Positions 1 to 7,779 of a DNA stretch of 64,000 nt are shown here, piece after piece; within the stretch, counting starts at the first letter, position 1, and every line of letters starts with the position of its first letter. The position numbers were made by a program, and so were the translations under genes. Location of the stretch: the NCBI RefSeq assembly GCF_007995245.1, contig NZ_VCBA01000002.1, forward strand, positions 372,001-436,000, read 5' to 3'. The notes beneath the pieces were generated by a model. The model was given only the letters and a program-made list of their open reading frames with translations. It searched no databases and was not told where the DNA came from. The stretch comes from Tateyamaria sp. syn59 (GTDB taxonomy: Bacteria > Pseudomonadota > Alphaproteobacteria > Rhodobacterales > Rhodobacteraceae).

Positions 1-1773
1 GTTGTTCTCCAGCTCACGCGTGATCTCCGTGTCCGAGAAGTTGCGGCCTGTTGCCACAGGAATGCTCAGGAGATCCTCAAGCGTTCCCCGCGCGCCGCCC
101 TCTTTCAGCACATCCTGACGGGCCATCACATCAACCTTGTGATAATGCGTAGCGTGCAGCGTCGCAGCGGTCGGCGATGGTACCCAAGCACAAGTGGCGC
201 CGGACTGTGGATGGCCGATCTTGGCCTCCAGCATCTCGGCCATACGGTCAGGCATCGCCCACATCCCCTTGCCGATCTGCGCCTTCCCCTTCAGCCCACA
301 AGCCAGCCCAATGTCCACATTGCGATCCTCGTAGGCGCCGATCCAGGCCGCGCCCTTCATCTCGCCCTTGGGCACCATCGGCCCCGCTTCCATGGATGTG
401 TGGATCTCATCCCCGGTCCGGTCAAGGAAACCAGTGTTGATAAAGGCAACCCGCGCCTTGGCCGCGCGGATGCACTCCTTGAGGTTCGCGCTCGTCCGGC
501 GCTCCTCGTCCATAATACCCAGCTTGACCGTGTTGGCCGGCAGCCCCAACACCTTCTCCACGCGGGTAAACAACTCGTCGGCAAAGGCGACCTCATCCGG
601 CCCGTGCATCTTCGGCTTCACCACATAGACCGAGCCGCAGACCGAGTTGCGCAGCCCCTCAGACTTCTTCAGGTCATGCATCGCGATCAGGGTGGTGATC
701 ATGGCGTCCATCAGCCCCTCGCCCACCTCATTGCCGTCCTTGTCGTGGATGGCGGGATTGGTCATCAGGTGGCCCACGTTCCGGACCAGCATCAGGCTGC
801 GGCCCTTCACGGTCAGGGGCGAGCCATCAGGCGCGGTGTAGCTGCGGTCGCCAGCCATCCGTCGCGTGATGACCTTGCCGCCCTTCTCAAAGCTCTCTTC
901 CAGATCGCCCTTCATCAGGCCTAGCCAATTGCCATAGGCGAGCACCTTGTCCTCGGCATCGACAGCGGCCACGCTATCCTCGCAATCCATGATCGTGGAC
1001 AGCGCGGATTCGAGGTTCACCGCCGCAATGCCTGCCGGATCATCGCCGCCAATCACATCATTGCGGTCGACGACAATCTCGATGGCGAGGTGGTTGTTGC
1101 GGAAAAGATAGGTCTGCGCCTCCTCATCCCCGCCGTAGCCAACAAATTGCGACGCATCCGCCAGCGTTGCCCCCTGCAGCACCAGAGCACCATCAACAAC
1201 GGAAAGCGCCGTTACATTGGCCCAGCTCCCGCCGGACAGCGGCAGAGCGTCGTCCAGGAACGCCTTGGCCCACGCAATCACGCGCGCCCCACGCGCCGGA
1301 TCATACCCGCCCGCCTTCGGCAAATCGCCCAGCGCGTCCGTGCCGTAGAGCGCGTCATACAAGTTGCCCCACCGCGCATTGGCCGCATTCAGGGCAAAGC
1401 GCGCGTTCATGATCGGCACGACAAGCTGCGCGCCGGGGGTCCTGGCAATCTCGGGGTCAACATTGGCCGTCTCAATCTCGAAATCTGGGCCCTCGGGTAC
1501 AAGATAGCCGATCTCTTCCAGAAACGCCCGATAAGCGGCGGGATCATGATCGCTGCTGCGGTTGGCGATGTGCCAGGCGTCAATCTGCGCCTGAATGTCC
1601 GCGCGCTTCTGCAACAACGCGCGGTTCCTCGGCCCCAGATCATGTACCAGCGCAGAAAACCCGGCCCAGAAGTCCGCCGACGGGACGCCTGTGCCCGGCA
1701 GGGCTTCGGTCTCGATGAACTGTGCAAGGCTGTCTGCGACCTTCAGATTGCTGCGGTCTACGTAAGCGGTCAT
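1..1773 (-). CDS. glcB: Malate synthase G, C-terminus cut by window edge
   Basis: Condenses glyoxylate with acetyl-CoA to malate in the cytoplasm, as part of glyoxylate and glycolate assimilation. The reading frame is open from the ATG at 1773 to the window edge (591 codons). The family is about 720 residues, so the last fifth lies outside. The N-terminus ([16 protein letters not shown]) and the stretch containing [26 protein letters not shown] in overlapping pieces are typical of the monomeric G isoform. It is transcribed alone, away from the ABC operon that ends at 1942. A 6-2-6 palindrome (GAAACA-CA-TGTTTC) sits about 20 bases before the start codon. Identification is by remembered family sequence and is secure. 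Confidence 0.93.
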   Translation of the reverse strand, partial: MTAYVDRSNLKVADSLAQFIETEALPGTGVPSADFWAGFSALVHDLGPRNRALLQKRADIQAQIDAWHIANRSSDHDPAAYRAFLEEIGYLVPEGPDFEIETANVDPEIARTPGAQLVVPIMNARFALNAANARWGNLYDALYGTDALGDLPKAGGYDPARGARVIAWAKAFLDDALPLSGGSWANVTALSVVDGALVLQGATLADASQFVGYGGDEEAQTYLFRNNHLAIEIVVDRNDVIGGDDPAGIAAVNLESALSTIMDCEDSVAAVDAEDKVLAYGNWLGLMKGDLEESFEKGGKVITRRMAGDRSYTAPDGSPLTVKGRSLMLVRNVGHLMTNPAIHDKDGNEVGEGLMDAMITTLIAMHDLKKSEGLRNSVCGSVYVVKPKMHGPDEVAFADELFTRVEKVLGLPANTVKLGIMDEERRTSANLKECIRAAKARVAFINTGFLDRTGDEIHTSMEAGPMVPKGEMKGAAWIGAYEDRNVDIGLACGLKGKAQIGKGMWAMPDRMAEMLEAKIGHPQSGATCAWVPSPTAATLHATHYHKVDVMARQDVLKEGGARGTLEDLLSIPVATGRNFSDTEITRELENN

Positions 1774-1941
1774 TGGGCTCTCCGGGTCTGGGAAACACAT
1801 GTTTCGGCAAGGCTTAGAGAATTTGTTTCCTATCGTAAACATCACTGGTCAAAGAATTTTACCAAAATAGGTGGGCGATCAAAAACAAGCCGGAACATGC
1901 CGCTGATACAGCCCGCAAAAGCAGCAAAGATGCCAGCTTTG

Positions 1942-2997
1942 TCAGGCGGTGCGTTTGCGCGCCAGAAGCCAGATGAACCCGACGCCGCCCACCAGCCCGG
2001 TCACAATGCCAATCGGCATATCCTCGGGCGCCATGACGGTCCGTGCCGCGATGTCGGCCCACAGCAGCAGGATGGCCCCCACCAGCGCGGAGCCGGGCAG
2101 CACACGCCGGTAATCCCCGCCAACGATCATGCGCACCACATGCGGCACCATCAGTCCGACAAATCCAATGATCCCGGAAAAAGCGACCATGACCCCGGTG
2201 ATCAACGCGCCCACCACAAAGACGATCAGGCGAAACCGCGCCACCGGAATCCCCAGGGTCGACGCCGTCTCGTCCCCCACGGTCATGGCGTTCAGCACCG
2301 TCGAACGGGACACAAGCCACGCCCCGCACACAACCAGAATGACCAGCGGATAGATCAGCTGGTCCCATTGCGCGAGCCCAAGCCCACCCAGCATCCAGAA
2401 CACAACCGTGTGGGTGGCGCGCGGATCGCCCAGAAAGATCAGCACATTGGCCGCAGCCATCACGATGAACGACACGGCCACCCCTGCCAGAACCAACCGG
2501 TCCGCGCTTGTCGCATCAGCAAAACGCGACACGGCCAGTACAATTGCCGTCGCACCCAGCGCCCCCGCAAAGGCCAAAAGCGGGACCGTCAGCAGCCCCA
2601 GAAACAGCCCCGTGTGCAACAGCGCCAGAATGGCGCCAAAGGCGCCACCCGACGAGATGCCCAATAGGTGCGGATCAGCCAGCGGATTGCGGGTCACGGC
2701 CTGCAAGCTGGCCCCCACCAGCGCCAGCCCTGCGCCTACCATCATCGCCAGCAGCGCGCGAGGAAAGCGGATGTCCCAGACAATCGCCTCCCGCCCCTGC
2801 GACCAGGTCTGCTCGACAAACCCCAGCGACAGCCGGTTCAGAAACACGCCCCAGACAGTGCCCGCGGGCACCGCAACGGCCCCTACGGAAATCGCAACAG
2901 ACAGCGACGCGAGCAAAAGGGTCATACCGCAAAGGACAAAGGCGACTGTGCCGCCCCTACGCCGCGTCCGAACCGGAGTGCCCACGTCCGCCGTCAT
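1942..2997 (-). CDS. FecCD/BtuC-type ABC transporter permease
   Basis: Membrane subunit of a type II ABC importer for a metal chelate or corrinoid. The 351-residue protein (start MTADVGTPVR) has about nine to ten hydrophobic segments and the typical FecCD stretch GASLQAVTRNPLADPHLLG near residue 95, followed by IGFVGLMVPHVVR near 270, which contacts the ATPase. An upstream in-frame start exists at 3075 but lies inside the binding-protein gene. The chosen ATG leaves a 4-base gap after that gene. It is the last gene of the riboswitch-led operon (DUF1636, ATPase, binding protein, permease). Substrate is inferred from the cobalamin riboswitch: cobalamin, cobinamide or another cobalt compound. An iron-siderophore role cannot be excluded from protein sequence alone. 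Confidence 0.9.
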   Translation of the reverse strand: MTADVGTPVRTRRRGGTVAFVLCGMTLLLASLSVAISVGAVAVPAGTVWGVFLNRLSLGFVEQTWSQGREAIVWDIRFPRALLAMMVGAGLALVGASLQAVTRNPLADPHLLGISSGGAFGAILALLHTGLFLGLLTVPLLAFAGALGATAIVLAVSRFADATSADRLVLAGVAVSFIVMAAANVLIFLGDPRATHTVVFWMLGGLGLAQWDQLIYPLVILVVCGAWLVSRSTVLNAMTVGDETASTLGIPVARFRLIVFVVGALITGVMVAFSGIIGFVGLMVPHVVRMIVGGDYRRVLPGSALVGAILLLWADIAARTVMAPEDMPIGIVTGLVGGVGFIWLLARKRTA

Positions 2998-3001
2998 GGG
3001 C

Positions 3002-3937
3002 TCACTCACCCCAGAAGGCGTCAGCCAGTGTCTTGATGGCCTTAATGTTGCGCGGCCCCGGTGTCGCCTCGACATATTCCAGCGTCACGAACCGGTCGTT
3101 CTTGACCGCATCCAGATCGGCAAAGGCCGGGTTCGACATCATGAAATCGCGCTTCTGCTCCGCCGTCACCTCGCCGTAATTGACGATGACGATCACCTCG
3201 GGGTTGCGTTCCACCACCTCTTCCCACGTCACGGTCGCCCAGCTTTTCTCGAAATCATCCATGATGTTCACACCACCCGCCGCCTCGATCAGCGCCGTGG
3301 GCATCGCATAGCGACCAGCGGTAAAGGGCGTGTCCTCTCCACTGTCATAGACAAAGACGCGCAGCGGCGACCCGGTGCCCAGCTCCTCGGTGAATGCGGC
3401 AAGCTCCGCCCTGTAGCCATCAACCAGCGCAACCGCCCGGTCCTCGACGTCAAAGATTCGGCCAAGGTTCATGAGGTCGGCATACATGTCCTCGATACTG
3501 GCCTTGTCCTTCTCCATGATGTGAATGCAGCTTTCGGTGAGTTCATAGACGTTGATGCCAAAGGGCTCCAACGTCTCCGGCGTCACCTCGCCGCCGACCT
3601 TCATGCCGTAGTTCCACCCGGCAAAGAAGAAATCGGCGTCGGCGCCAACCAGCACTTCCTTCGACGGATACTTCTCGGACAACTCCGGCAATTCCTCGAC
3701 ACCCGCGCGCATCTCTTCATCCAGCGTTTTCCAGCCGGAAATGCCAGTGTAACCCACCATCCGGTCGGCCAGGTCCAGCACCAGCATCATCTCGGTCAGG
3801 TTGACGTCATTGGAAATCGCCCGCTCCGGCGGCGCGTCGAACGTGACGGTTCGGTCGCAGCTTTGCACTGTGGTTTCGGCCGCAGCAACAGACGCCAGGC
3901 AGGCCACGGCGGCGGATGCCAAAAGAACGGTTTTCAT
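3002..3937 (-). CDS. Periplasmic substrate-binding protein of the ABC importer
   Basis: Captures the ligand in the periplasm and delivers it to the FecCD-type permease. The 311-residue protein starts with a clear Sec signal peptide (MKTVLLASAAVACLASVAAAE, cleavage probably after AAA near residue 20) and lacks a lipobox. The mature part has the two-lobed helical-backbone (peripla_BP_2) pattern: CDRTVTFDAPPERAIS near the N-terminus and WEEVVERNPEVIVIV in the C-lobe. It overlaps the ATPase gene upstream by 4 bases and is followed 4 bases later by the permease gene, so translation is probably coupled. Corrinoid or cobalt binding is inferred only from the riboswitch. Confidence 0.88.
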   Translation of the reverse strand: MKTVLLASAAVACLASVAAAETTVQSCDRTVTFDAPPERAISNDVNLTEMMLVLDLADRMVGYTGISGWKTLDEEMRAGVEELPELSEKYPSKEVLVGADADFFFAGWNYGMKVGGEVTPETLEPFGINVYELTESCIHIMEKDKASIEDMYADLMNLGRIFDVEDRAVALVDGYRAELAAFTEELGTGSPLRVFVYDSGEDTPFTAGRYAMPTALIEAAGGVNIMDDFEKSWATVTWEEVVERNPEVIVIVNYGEVTAEQKRDFMMSNPAFADLDAVKNDRFVTLEYVEATPGPRNIKAIKTLADAFWGE

Positions 3938-4737
3938 AGATGGGTTTCCTTGTGTGAGAGGTGAAAGGTCAGATGGTCAGCATTGCTGGGCGCCAGACGC
4001 TCGCGCCGCGCATCCACGCGGAACACGCCGGACAGTGCCGCCTCAGTCAGCACGTCGCTGGGCGGCCCGAAGCCGATGCAGGCCCCGGCGTCCAAAAGCA
4101 GCACATCGTCGCAAACGCCCGCAGCCAGGTTCAGATCATGCAGTGACGTCACAATGGTCAGCGGCAGGGTACGGATCAGGTCCAGCACCTCCAGCTGATG
4201 GCGAATGTCCAGATGGTTCGTCGGCTCATCCAGGATCAACAGCCGCGGCTCCTGCGCCAGTGCACGCGCAACCATGACGCGCTGCCGCTCACCGCCCGAC
4301 AAGGTGCCCAGATGCCGGTGCGCTAAACGGTGCAAATCAAGCTGGGCCAGCGCAGCATGGATGACGTCGCGGTCCCGCGCCCCCGCCGACCCGCCAAACC
4401 CGCGGCGATGCGGCGTCCTGCCCAGCGCGACGATCTCGGCCACGGTCAGGGCAAAATCGCTCGGGTGCTCCTGTAAGACAGCAGCCACCCGCTGCGCAAC
4501 GGCGCGGGCCGACAGGTGCCAAATGTCATCGCCGCCAATCGACACCGTCCCCGTACGCGGCTTGTGAAAGCGGTAGAGCAAGCGCAGCAAGGTCGTCTTG
4601 CCCGCCCCGTTGGGCCCCACGACGCCCAGCACGCGTCCCGCCCGCAATTCAAACGATGTCGGATGCAGCAGCGGCGTGCCGCCACGCGCGGGCGCCCAGG
4701 ACAGATCCCGCACCGACAGGTCCGCTGCCGTGCTCAC
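3934..4737 (-). CDS. ABC transporter ATPase of the riboswitch operon
   Basis: Nucleotide-binding subunit that powers the importer. Walker A is GPNGAGKTT, the signature is LSGGERQRV, Walker B is LLILDEPTNHLD and the switch histidine is in SLHDLN. This order fits FepC/BtuD/HmuV-type proteins. I place the start at the GTG at 4737 (VSTAADLSVRDLSW), giving 267 residues. This GTG overlaps the TGA of the upstream DUF1636 gene as GTGA. A longer reading from 4839 would only add residues encoded antisense to nothing useful inside DUF1636. The gene overlaps the binding-protein gene downstream by 4 bases. Confidence 0.9.
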   Translation of the reverse strand: MSTAADLSVRDLSWAPARGGTPLLHPTSFELRAGRVLGVVGPNGAGKTTLLRLLYRFHKPRTGTVSIGGDDIWHLSARAVAQRVAAVLQEHPSDFALTVAEIVALGRTPHRRGFGGSAGARDRDVIHAALAQLDLHRLAHRHLGTLSGGERQRVMVARALAQEPRLLILDEPTNHLDIRHQLEVLDLIRTLPLTIVTSLHDLNLAAGVCDDVLLLDAGACIGFGPPSDVLTEAALSGVFRVDARRERLAPSNADHLTFHLSHKETHL

Positions 4738-5129
4738 GACGCGCGCACCGCAGTCTCTTCGATGGCCACGATGGCGGCGGGGACACGGGCCAGCGTGGTC
4801 TGGCGCAGCTTTCCGGGCCGATCCACGGACGAACACCACCCGTCCTCTAACACCGCGTACTGCCGGGCAAAGGCCAAAAGATCGTCAATATCCGTCTCGG
4901 GATCAATGTCACCAAACAGATACGTCGCCTTGCGCGTCCCATGATAGGCGACAGTGCACGGCCTATCGCAGCCCGCCATGCAGGCCACGCCGGAAATCTC
5001 GAAATCATCCGCCACCAAATCGCCTGCATCAGCGATCGCGGCGCGCAAGCGTTCGATCAGCTCATATCCGGGCCGACACTGTGTGCCCTTGTGCTTGCAC
5101 GATGTGCAGATTGTAATGCGATGGTCCAT
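4734..5129 (-). CDS. DUF1636 cysteine-rich protein, first gene of the riboswitch operon
   Basis: 131 residues with cysteines arranged as ITICTSCKHKGTQC at the start and VACMAGCDRPC in the middle. The pattern suggests metal or Fe-S binding of a thioredoxin-like ferredoxin type. This is the DUF1636 family, which often sits beside cobalamin genes; its function is not established. It is the first gene after the cobalamin riboswitch. Its ATG follows a strong Shine-Dalgarno GGAGGG (5134-5139 on the minus strand) that can pair with a CCCTCC just upstream. It overlaps the ATPase gene by 4 bases, so it is cotranslated with the transporter. A role in handling cobalt or a corrinoid is an inference from context. 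Confidence 0.85.
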   Translation of the reverse strand: MDHRITICTSCKHKGTQCRPGYELIERLRAAIADAGDLVADDFEISGVACMAGCDRPCTVAYHGTRKATYLFGDIDPETDIDDLLAFARQYAVLEDGWCSSVDRPGKLRQTTLARVPAAIVAIEETAVRAS

Positions 5130-5133
5130 TAGT

Positions 5134-5151
5134 CCCTCCGACTATGGGAGG
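5134..5151 (-). promoter_or_regulatory. Hairpin that could mask the DUF1636 ribosome-binding site
   Basis: On the minus strand CCCTCC (5151-5146) and GGAGGG (5139-5134) form a 6-bp stem with a 6-base loop. The GGAGGG arm is the Shine-Dalgarno of the DUF1636 gene, 4 bases before its ATG. When folded, the site would be closed to ribosomes. This fits an expression platform for the riboswitch upstream, but the switching partner was not worked out. Confidence 0.5.
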
Positions 5152-5257
5152 GGCCGAGGAAACAGAACCATGTCGTGGCGGCAAGAACCGCTGTGCCATC
5201 TTGTGCTCCTGACCAGGCGCCCCGCCTGCATCGAGTTGAGTTGCCGACACACACCAT

Positions 5258-5452
5258 GCGCCGGTGATGGCAGGTCTCCTGACTTGCGGGTCACGGCTTC
5301 CCCGAACCTTCCCGGACGCTGCGGCATCCAGTGGTCCGTGTCGGGGTCGCTCTCCGCTCACAGTTGCGGGGGCAGTCGCGGATTTGGCACCAAAACAGCA
5401 CCGCACCGCGTTCCCTTTTCATCTCGTCCGGCATAAGCCGTCCAAGAACCAT
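5258..5452 (-). promoter_or_regulatory. Cobalamin (B12) riboswitch
   Basis: Read on the minus strand, the conserved cobalamin aptamer blocks appear in order: AAAAGGGAAC then CGGTG (near 5420-5403), CAAATCCGCGACTGCCCCCG and CAACTGTGAG (near 5392-5357), the CCACTGG B12 box (near 5335), GGGAAGG (near 5314-5308), and AAGTCAGGAGACCTGCC (5285-5269). The 5' boundary is approximate. Known behaviour of the family is to lower expression when adenosylcobalamin is plentiful. It stands about 130 bases before the DUF1636 gene and so controls the whole ABC uptake operon. Confidence 0.93.
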
Positions 5453-5498
5453 CTTCTCCACGTGACCCAAATGACATGAGCAGGTCAATGCAAAATCA

Positions 5499-5530
5499 TG
5501 CACCTTGGGCGCAATCACGACCAAGGTGCA
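5499..5530. repeat. Perfect 10-bp inverted repeat between riboswitch and fkbM gene
   Basis: TGCACCTTGG (5499-5508) and CCAAGGTGCA (5521-5530) are perfect complements around a 12-base spacer. It lies in the divergent region between the riboswitch leader (minus) and the FkbM gene (plus), about where the riboswitch promoter should be. An operator or hairpin are both possible. It has no clean T-tract on either strand, so a terminator is unlikely. Confidence 0.5.
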
Positions 5531-5656
5531 CATTTCCCTGCCCTTTTTATTGCGCACCTGTCAGAACCGGGCATTGCATGTCCTGCGGCGCAACGCCTTC
5601 TGGTCACGGCATGAATGGTGTAAGTCCATCTCACACCCAATAGGCCCGCGCCACAC

Positions 5657-6397
5657 ATGACACCGGACATCACCCGCCTCCACAAGCGCCTGCGCCTGGG
5701 CCGCCCCGTCCAGGCCGAAAACGTGCAGCTGACGCACACCCGGTTCCGCGACCGTCGAATCGTCTTCTGCACAGACATGGAAAACGACCCGATCCAGCGC
5801 CATCACCGCAAGGGGGTCTTCTACGAGCTTTCCGAATTGAAAGAGATCGAGGCCGTGTTCCCCGAGGGCGGCACCTTTGTAGACATCGGCGCAAATGTCG
5901 GGAACCATACGCTCTTTGTTGCCGCCTTCCTGGGGGCTGCACGGGTCATCCCGATCGAGCCGAACCCGGCCGCCTATCGCCTGCTGATCCAGAACGTCCT
6001 GCTCAACGGGCTGGATGACATGGTCGACCTGTCGCATCTGGGCATCGGCCTGTCCGACAGCGCGGACAGCGGCTATGCCGTTCAAAAGCGGACCCGGAAC
6101 CTGGGCGCTGCGCGGCTGCAAAAAACCGGTAAAGGCGGACTGACCGTTTTGCCCGCGGACGATGTGCTAAAGAACGAAACACCGGCCTTTGTAAAAATCG
6201 ACGTCGAGGGCATGGAGATGAAAGTGCTCGACGGGTTGCAGGATACCGCCGCGCGCTGCAAGCCGCACTTCATGGTCGAGGTCGATCTCGAAAACGATGA
6301 CGCCTTTCACGCCTGGTGCAAGGCGACGGGCTATGACGTCCTCTCGTGCACGCAACGCTACAAGAAGAACCGGAACTACCTGCTGAAACCGAGCTGA
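5657..6397 (+). CDS. FkbM-family SAM-dependent methyltransferase
   Basis: Predicted O-methyltransferase, 246 residues. The SAM-binding loop is FVDIGANVGNHTL near residue 75, and the family's second motif is FVKIDVEGMEMKVLDG near 180. FkbM proteins methylate hydroxyl groups of sugars or polyketides. Here the converging neighbour (6407-7216) is a rhamnosyl-transferase-like protein, so surface glycan modification is a reasonable guess. The ATG at 5657 is used. The stop is 9 bases from the stop of the opposing gene. Confidence 0.87.
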   Translation: MTPDITRLHKRLRLGRPVQAENVQLTHTRFRDRRIVFCTDMENDPIQRHHRKGVFYELSELKEIEAVFPEGGTFVDIGANVGNHTLFVAAFLGAARVIPIEPNPAAYRLLIQNVLLNGLDDMVDLSHLGIGLSDSADSGYAVQKRTRNLGAARLQKTGKGGLTVLPADDVLKNETPAFVKIDVEGMEMKVLDGLQDTAARCKPHFMVEVDLENDDAFHAWCKATGYDVLSCTQRYKKNRNYLLKPS

Positions 6398-6406
6398 AGC
6401 GCTGGA

Positions 6407-7216
6407 TCACTCAGCCGCAAGGGCGATCGGCGCATGATCCGCCAACAGCGCATTAAGCATCGGAAAGCGCGCGGTCACATCTGCCATCTCGTCGGGCTGC
6501 ACGAGATCATCGCCAAACATGGTCCGGCTGTCGTTCAGATCGTGAACCGCGCGGATGAAATACGGCACCCGGCCATAGATCGCCCGTGCCGGATGGCGCT
6601 GCCCGATCCGCTTGTGTGCCGTAAAGAATGGATTGCGCTGTGTCTGTGTCCGAGCCACCAACATCAGACCCTGCGTATTGAACGGCACGGTGCGGTGCAG
6701 AAGCTTACAGGTGCCGTTGTCAAACACCGCCGACAGACCCTGTGCCTGCGACAGGTAGCAATAGTCGTCTTCGGCCCGGAAGAGCGACGTCATCGCCAGC
6801 GCCTCGCGCCGCATGACATCCACGAAATCGGATGACACCGCATCGTCGTCATCCAGAACGATCTGCGCTGTATAGTCCTCGGTGTTCAGCGTCTCGTGCT
6901 GGTGCTTGCGAAAACATCGCCCGGCCTTTTGCGGCGGGCGGAAGATCACGTGCGTGCGATGCGCGCCAAGCGTGTCGTTACAGATCTCGGTGAGATACGT
7001 CTTGTGCTGTTCCGGCAATCCGGCCGAGGACAGCAAGACCAGTTTGAAATCCTCGTCCTGCTGTGATGCCAGGCTGGCCAGCGCGATCTTTTCAAAGAAG
7101 TAGGCTCGCTTTTTCAGCCGCTCTTCACTGAACAGCCGCGCAGGGTCACGGCTCGCCCGAGAGCGCCAGCCAGACTTGCCGAAATACGAATAGCGCATTT
7201 GGAACACGACCTGCAT
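6407..7216 (-). CDS. Putative rhamnosyl transferase family protein
   Basis: 269 residues, starting MQVVFQMRYSYFGKSGW. The run LDDDDAVSSDFV near residue 120 looks like a nucleotide-sugar-binding DxD motif in a GT-A-like fold. The family is annotated as putative rhamnosyl transferase and is common in Rhodobacterales; activity is not proven here. A perfect TTAA-N7-TTAA site lies 6 bases before the start codon on this strand, suggesting CtrA control. Together with the convergent FkbM methyltransferase it may act on cell-surface or capsule sugar. Confidence 0.78.
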   Translation of the reverse strand: MQVVFQMRYSYFGKSGWRSRASRDPARLFSEERLKKRAYFFEKIALASLASQQDEDFKLVLLSSAGLPEQHKTYLTEICNDTLGAHRTHVIFRPPQKAGRCFRKHQHETLNTEDYTAQIVLDDDDAVSSDFVDVMRREALAMTSLFRAEDDYCYLSQAQGLSAVFDNGTCKLLHRTVPFNTQGLMLVARTQTQRNPFFTAHKRIGQRHPARAIYGRVPYFIRAVHDLNDSRTMFGDDLVQPDEMADVTARFPMLNALLADHAPIALAAE

Positions 7217-7222
7217 GACCCA

Positions 7223-7238
7223 TTAATAAATCATTAAC
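7223..7238. promoter_or_regulatory. CtrA-type binding site (TTAA-N7-TTAAC)
   Basis: TTAA at 7223-7226 and TTAAC at 7234-7238 are separated by exactly 7 bases. This is the full CtrA consensus of alphaproteobacteria. It lies just upstream of the start of the rhamnosyl-transferase-like gene, inside its promoter or 5' leader. At that closeness it might block rather than activate unless the start codon is further in. Confidence 0.55.
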
Positions 7239-7626
7239 CAAAGGTTGAAAATGGCGCAGGGCGTTCTGTGGCTATTTTTGGGAGATACCCTCGACAATCG
7301 GCGGATCTGCGCAACACAAGCGATAACCCTGTCGCGCTGCACGCCTGTCCGTCACACCAATTGGGACGCCTGCGCACAACTGATCCACACAACGCCGCCC
7401 GGCACTGGCAAGATGGATATAGGCACTGTTCAAAGCCTACGCGCGCATCACCGTGCCGACCGCCTGGCTTCGGTCAGCAGCATGTGCGCGCCGTGGTTAA
7501 AATCCGGCAAATACGCCGCGCGCAGGGTCAAAGGCCTGATACGGAACGGCTTTCACAAATGGATAAAAATACCGTGCCCGCACCGAACAGCCTGTCCCCG
7601 CGGGGACAAATCCCGTACTCGCCAAG
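7239..7626. other. Non-coding gap with one perfect palindrome
   Basis: About 390 bases without a convincing gene. Short open frames here have no family resemblance and poor composition. The only structure seen is TGTCCCCG-CGGGGACA at 7593-7608, a perfect 16-bp palindrome about 19 bases beyond the stop of the DUF2256 gene on the minus strand. It may be a 3'-end structure, though no T-tract follows. Confidence 0.6.
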
Positions 7627-7779
7627 TTAGCCGCGTTTTTTCGCTTCTATCCGGCACCGGTCCGAGCAGTATTTGACCTCCTCCCAGACCTTCTCCCACT
7701 TCTTGCGCCAGGTGAACGGACGATCGCAGACCGGACACATCTTCTCTGGCAAGTCTGCCTTTTTCCGCATCCGCCCCAT
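7627..7779 (-). CDS. DUF2256 small cysteine-rich protein
   Basis: 50 residues, read directly from the minus strand: it begins [20 protein letters not shown] and ends with a [13 protein letters not shown] tail. Two pairs of cysteines (CPVC and CSDRC) make a likely zinc knuckle. DUF2256 genes are typically found next to photolyase/cryptochrome genes. Here the start codon overlaps the stop of the photolyase gene by one base (TGATG), so the two are translationally coupled. Function is unknown. Confidence 0.85.
   Translation of the reverse strand: MGRMRKKADLPEKMCPVCDRPFTWRKKWEKVWEEVKYCSDRCRIEAKKRG

Noticed and set aside
1090-2667. A 525-codon plus-strand open frame
   Set aside because: It is antisense to glcB and the FecCD permease, has Arg/His/Gln-rich shadow composition and no family resemblance.
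2408-3964. A 518-codon plus-strand open frame
   Set aside because: Antisense to the permease and binding-protein genes, which have clear motifs.
7245-7676. A 143-codon plus-strand frame in the gap after the rhamnosyl-transferase-like gene
   Set aside because: No recognisable protein features; it runs antisense into the DUF2256 gene, which has a clear cysteine pattern and coupling.
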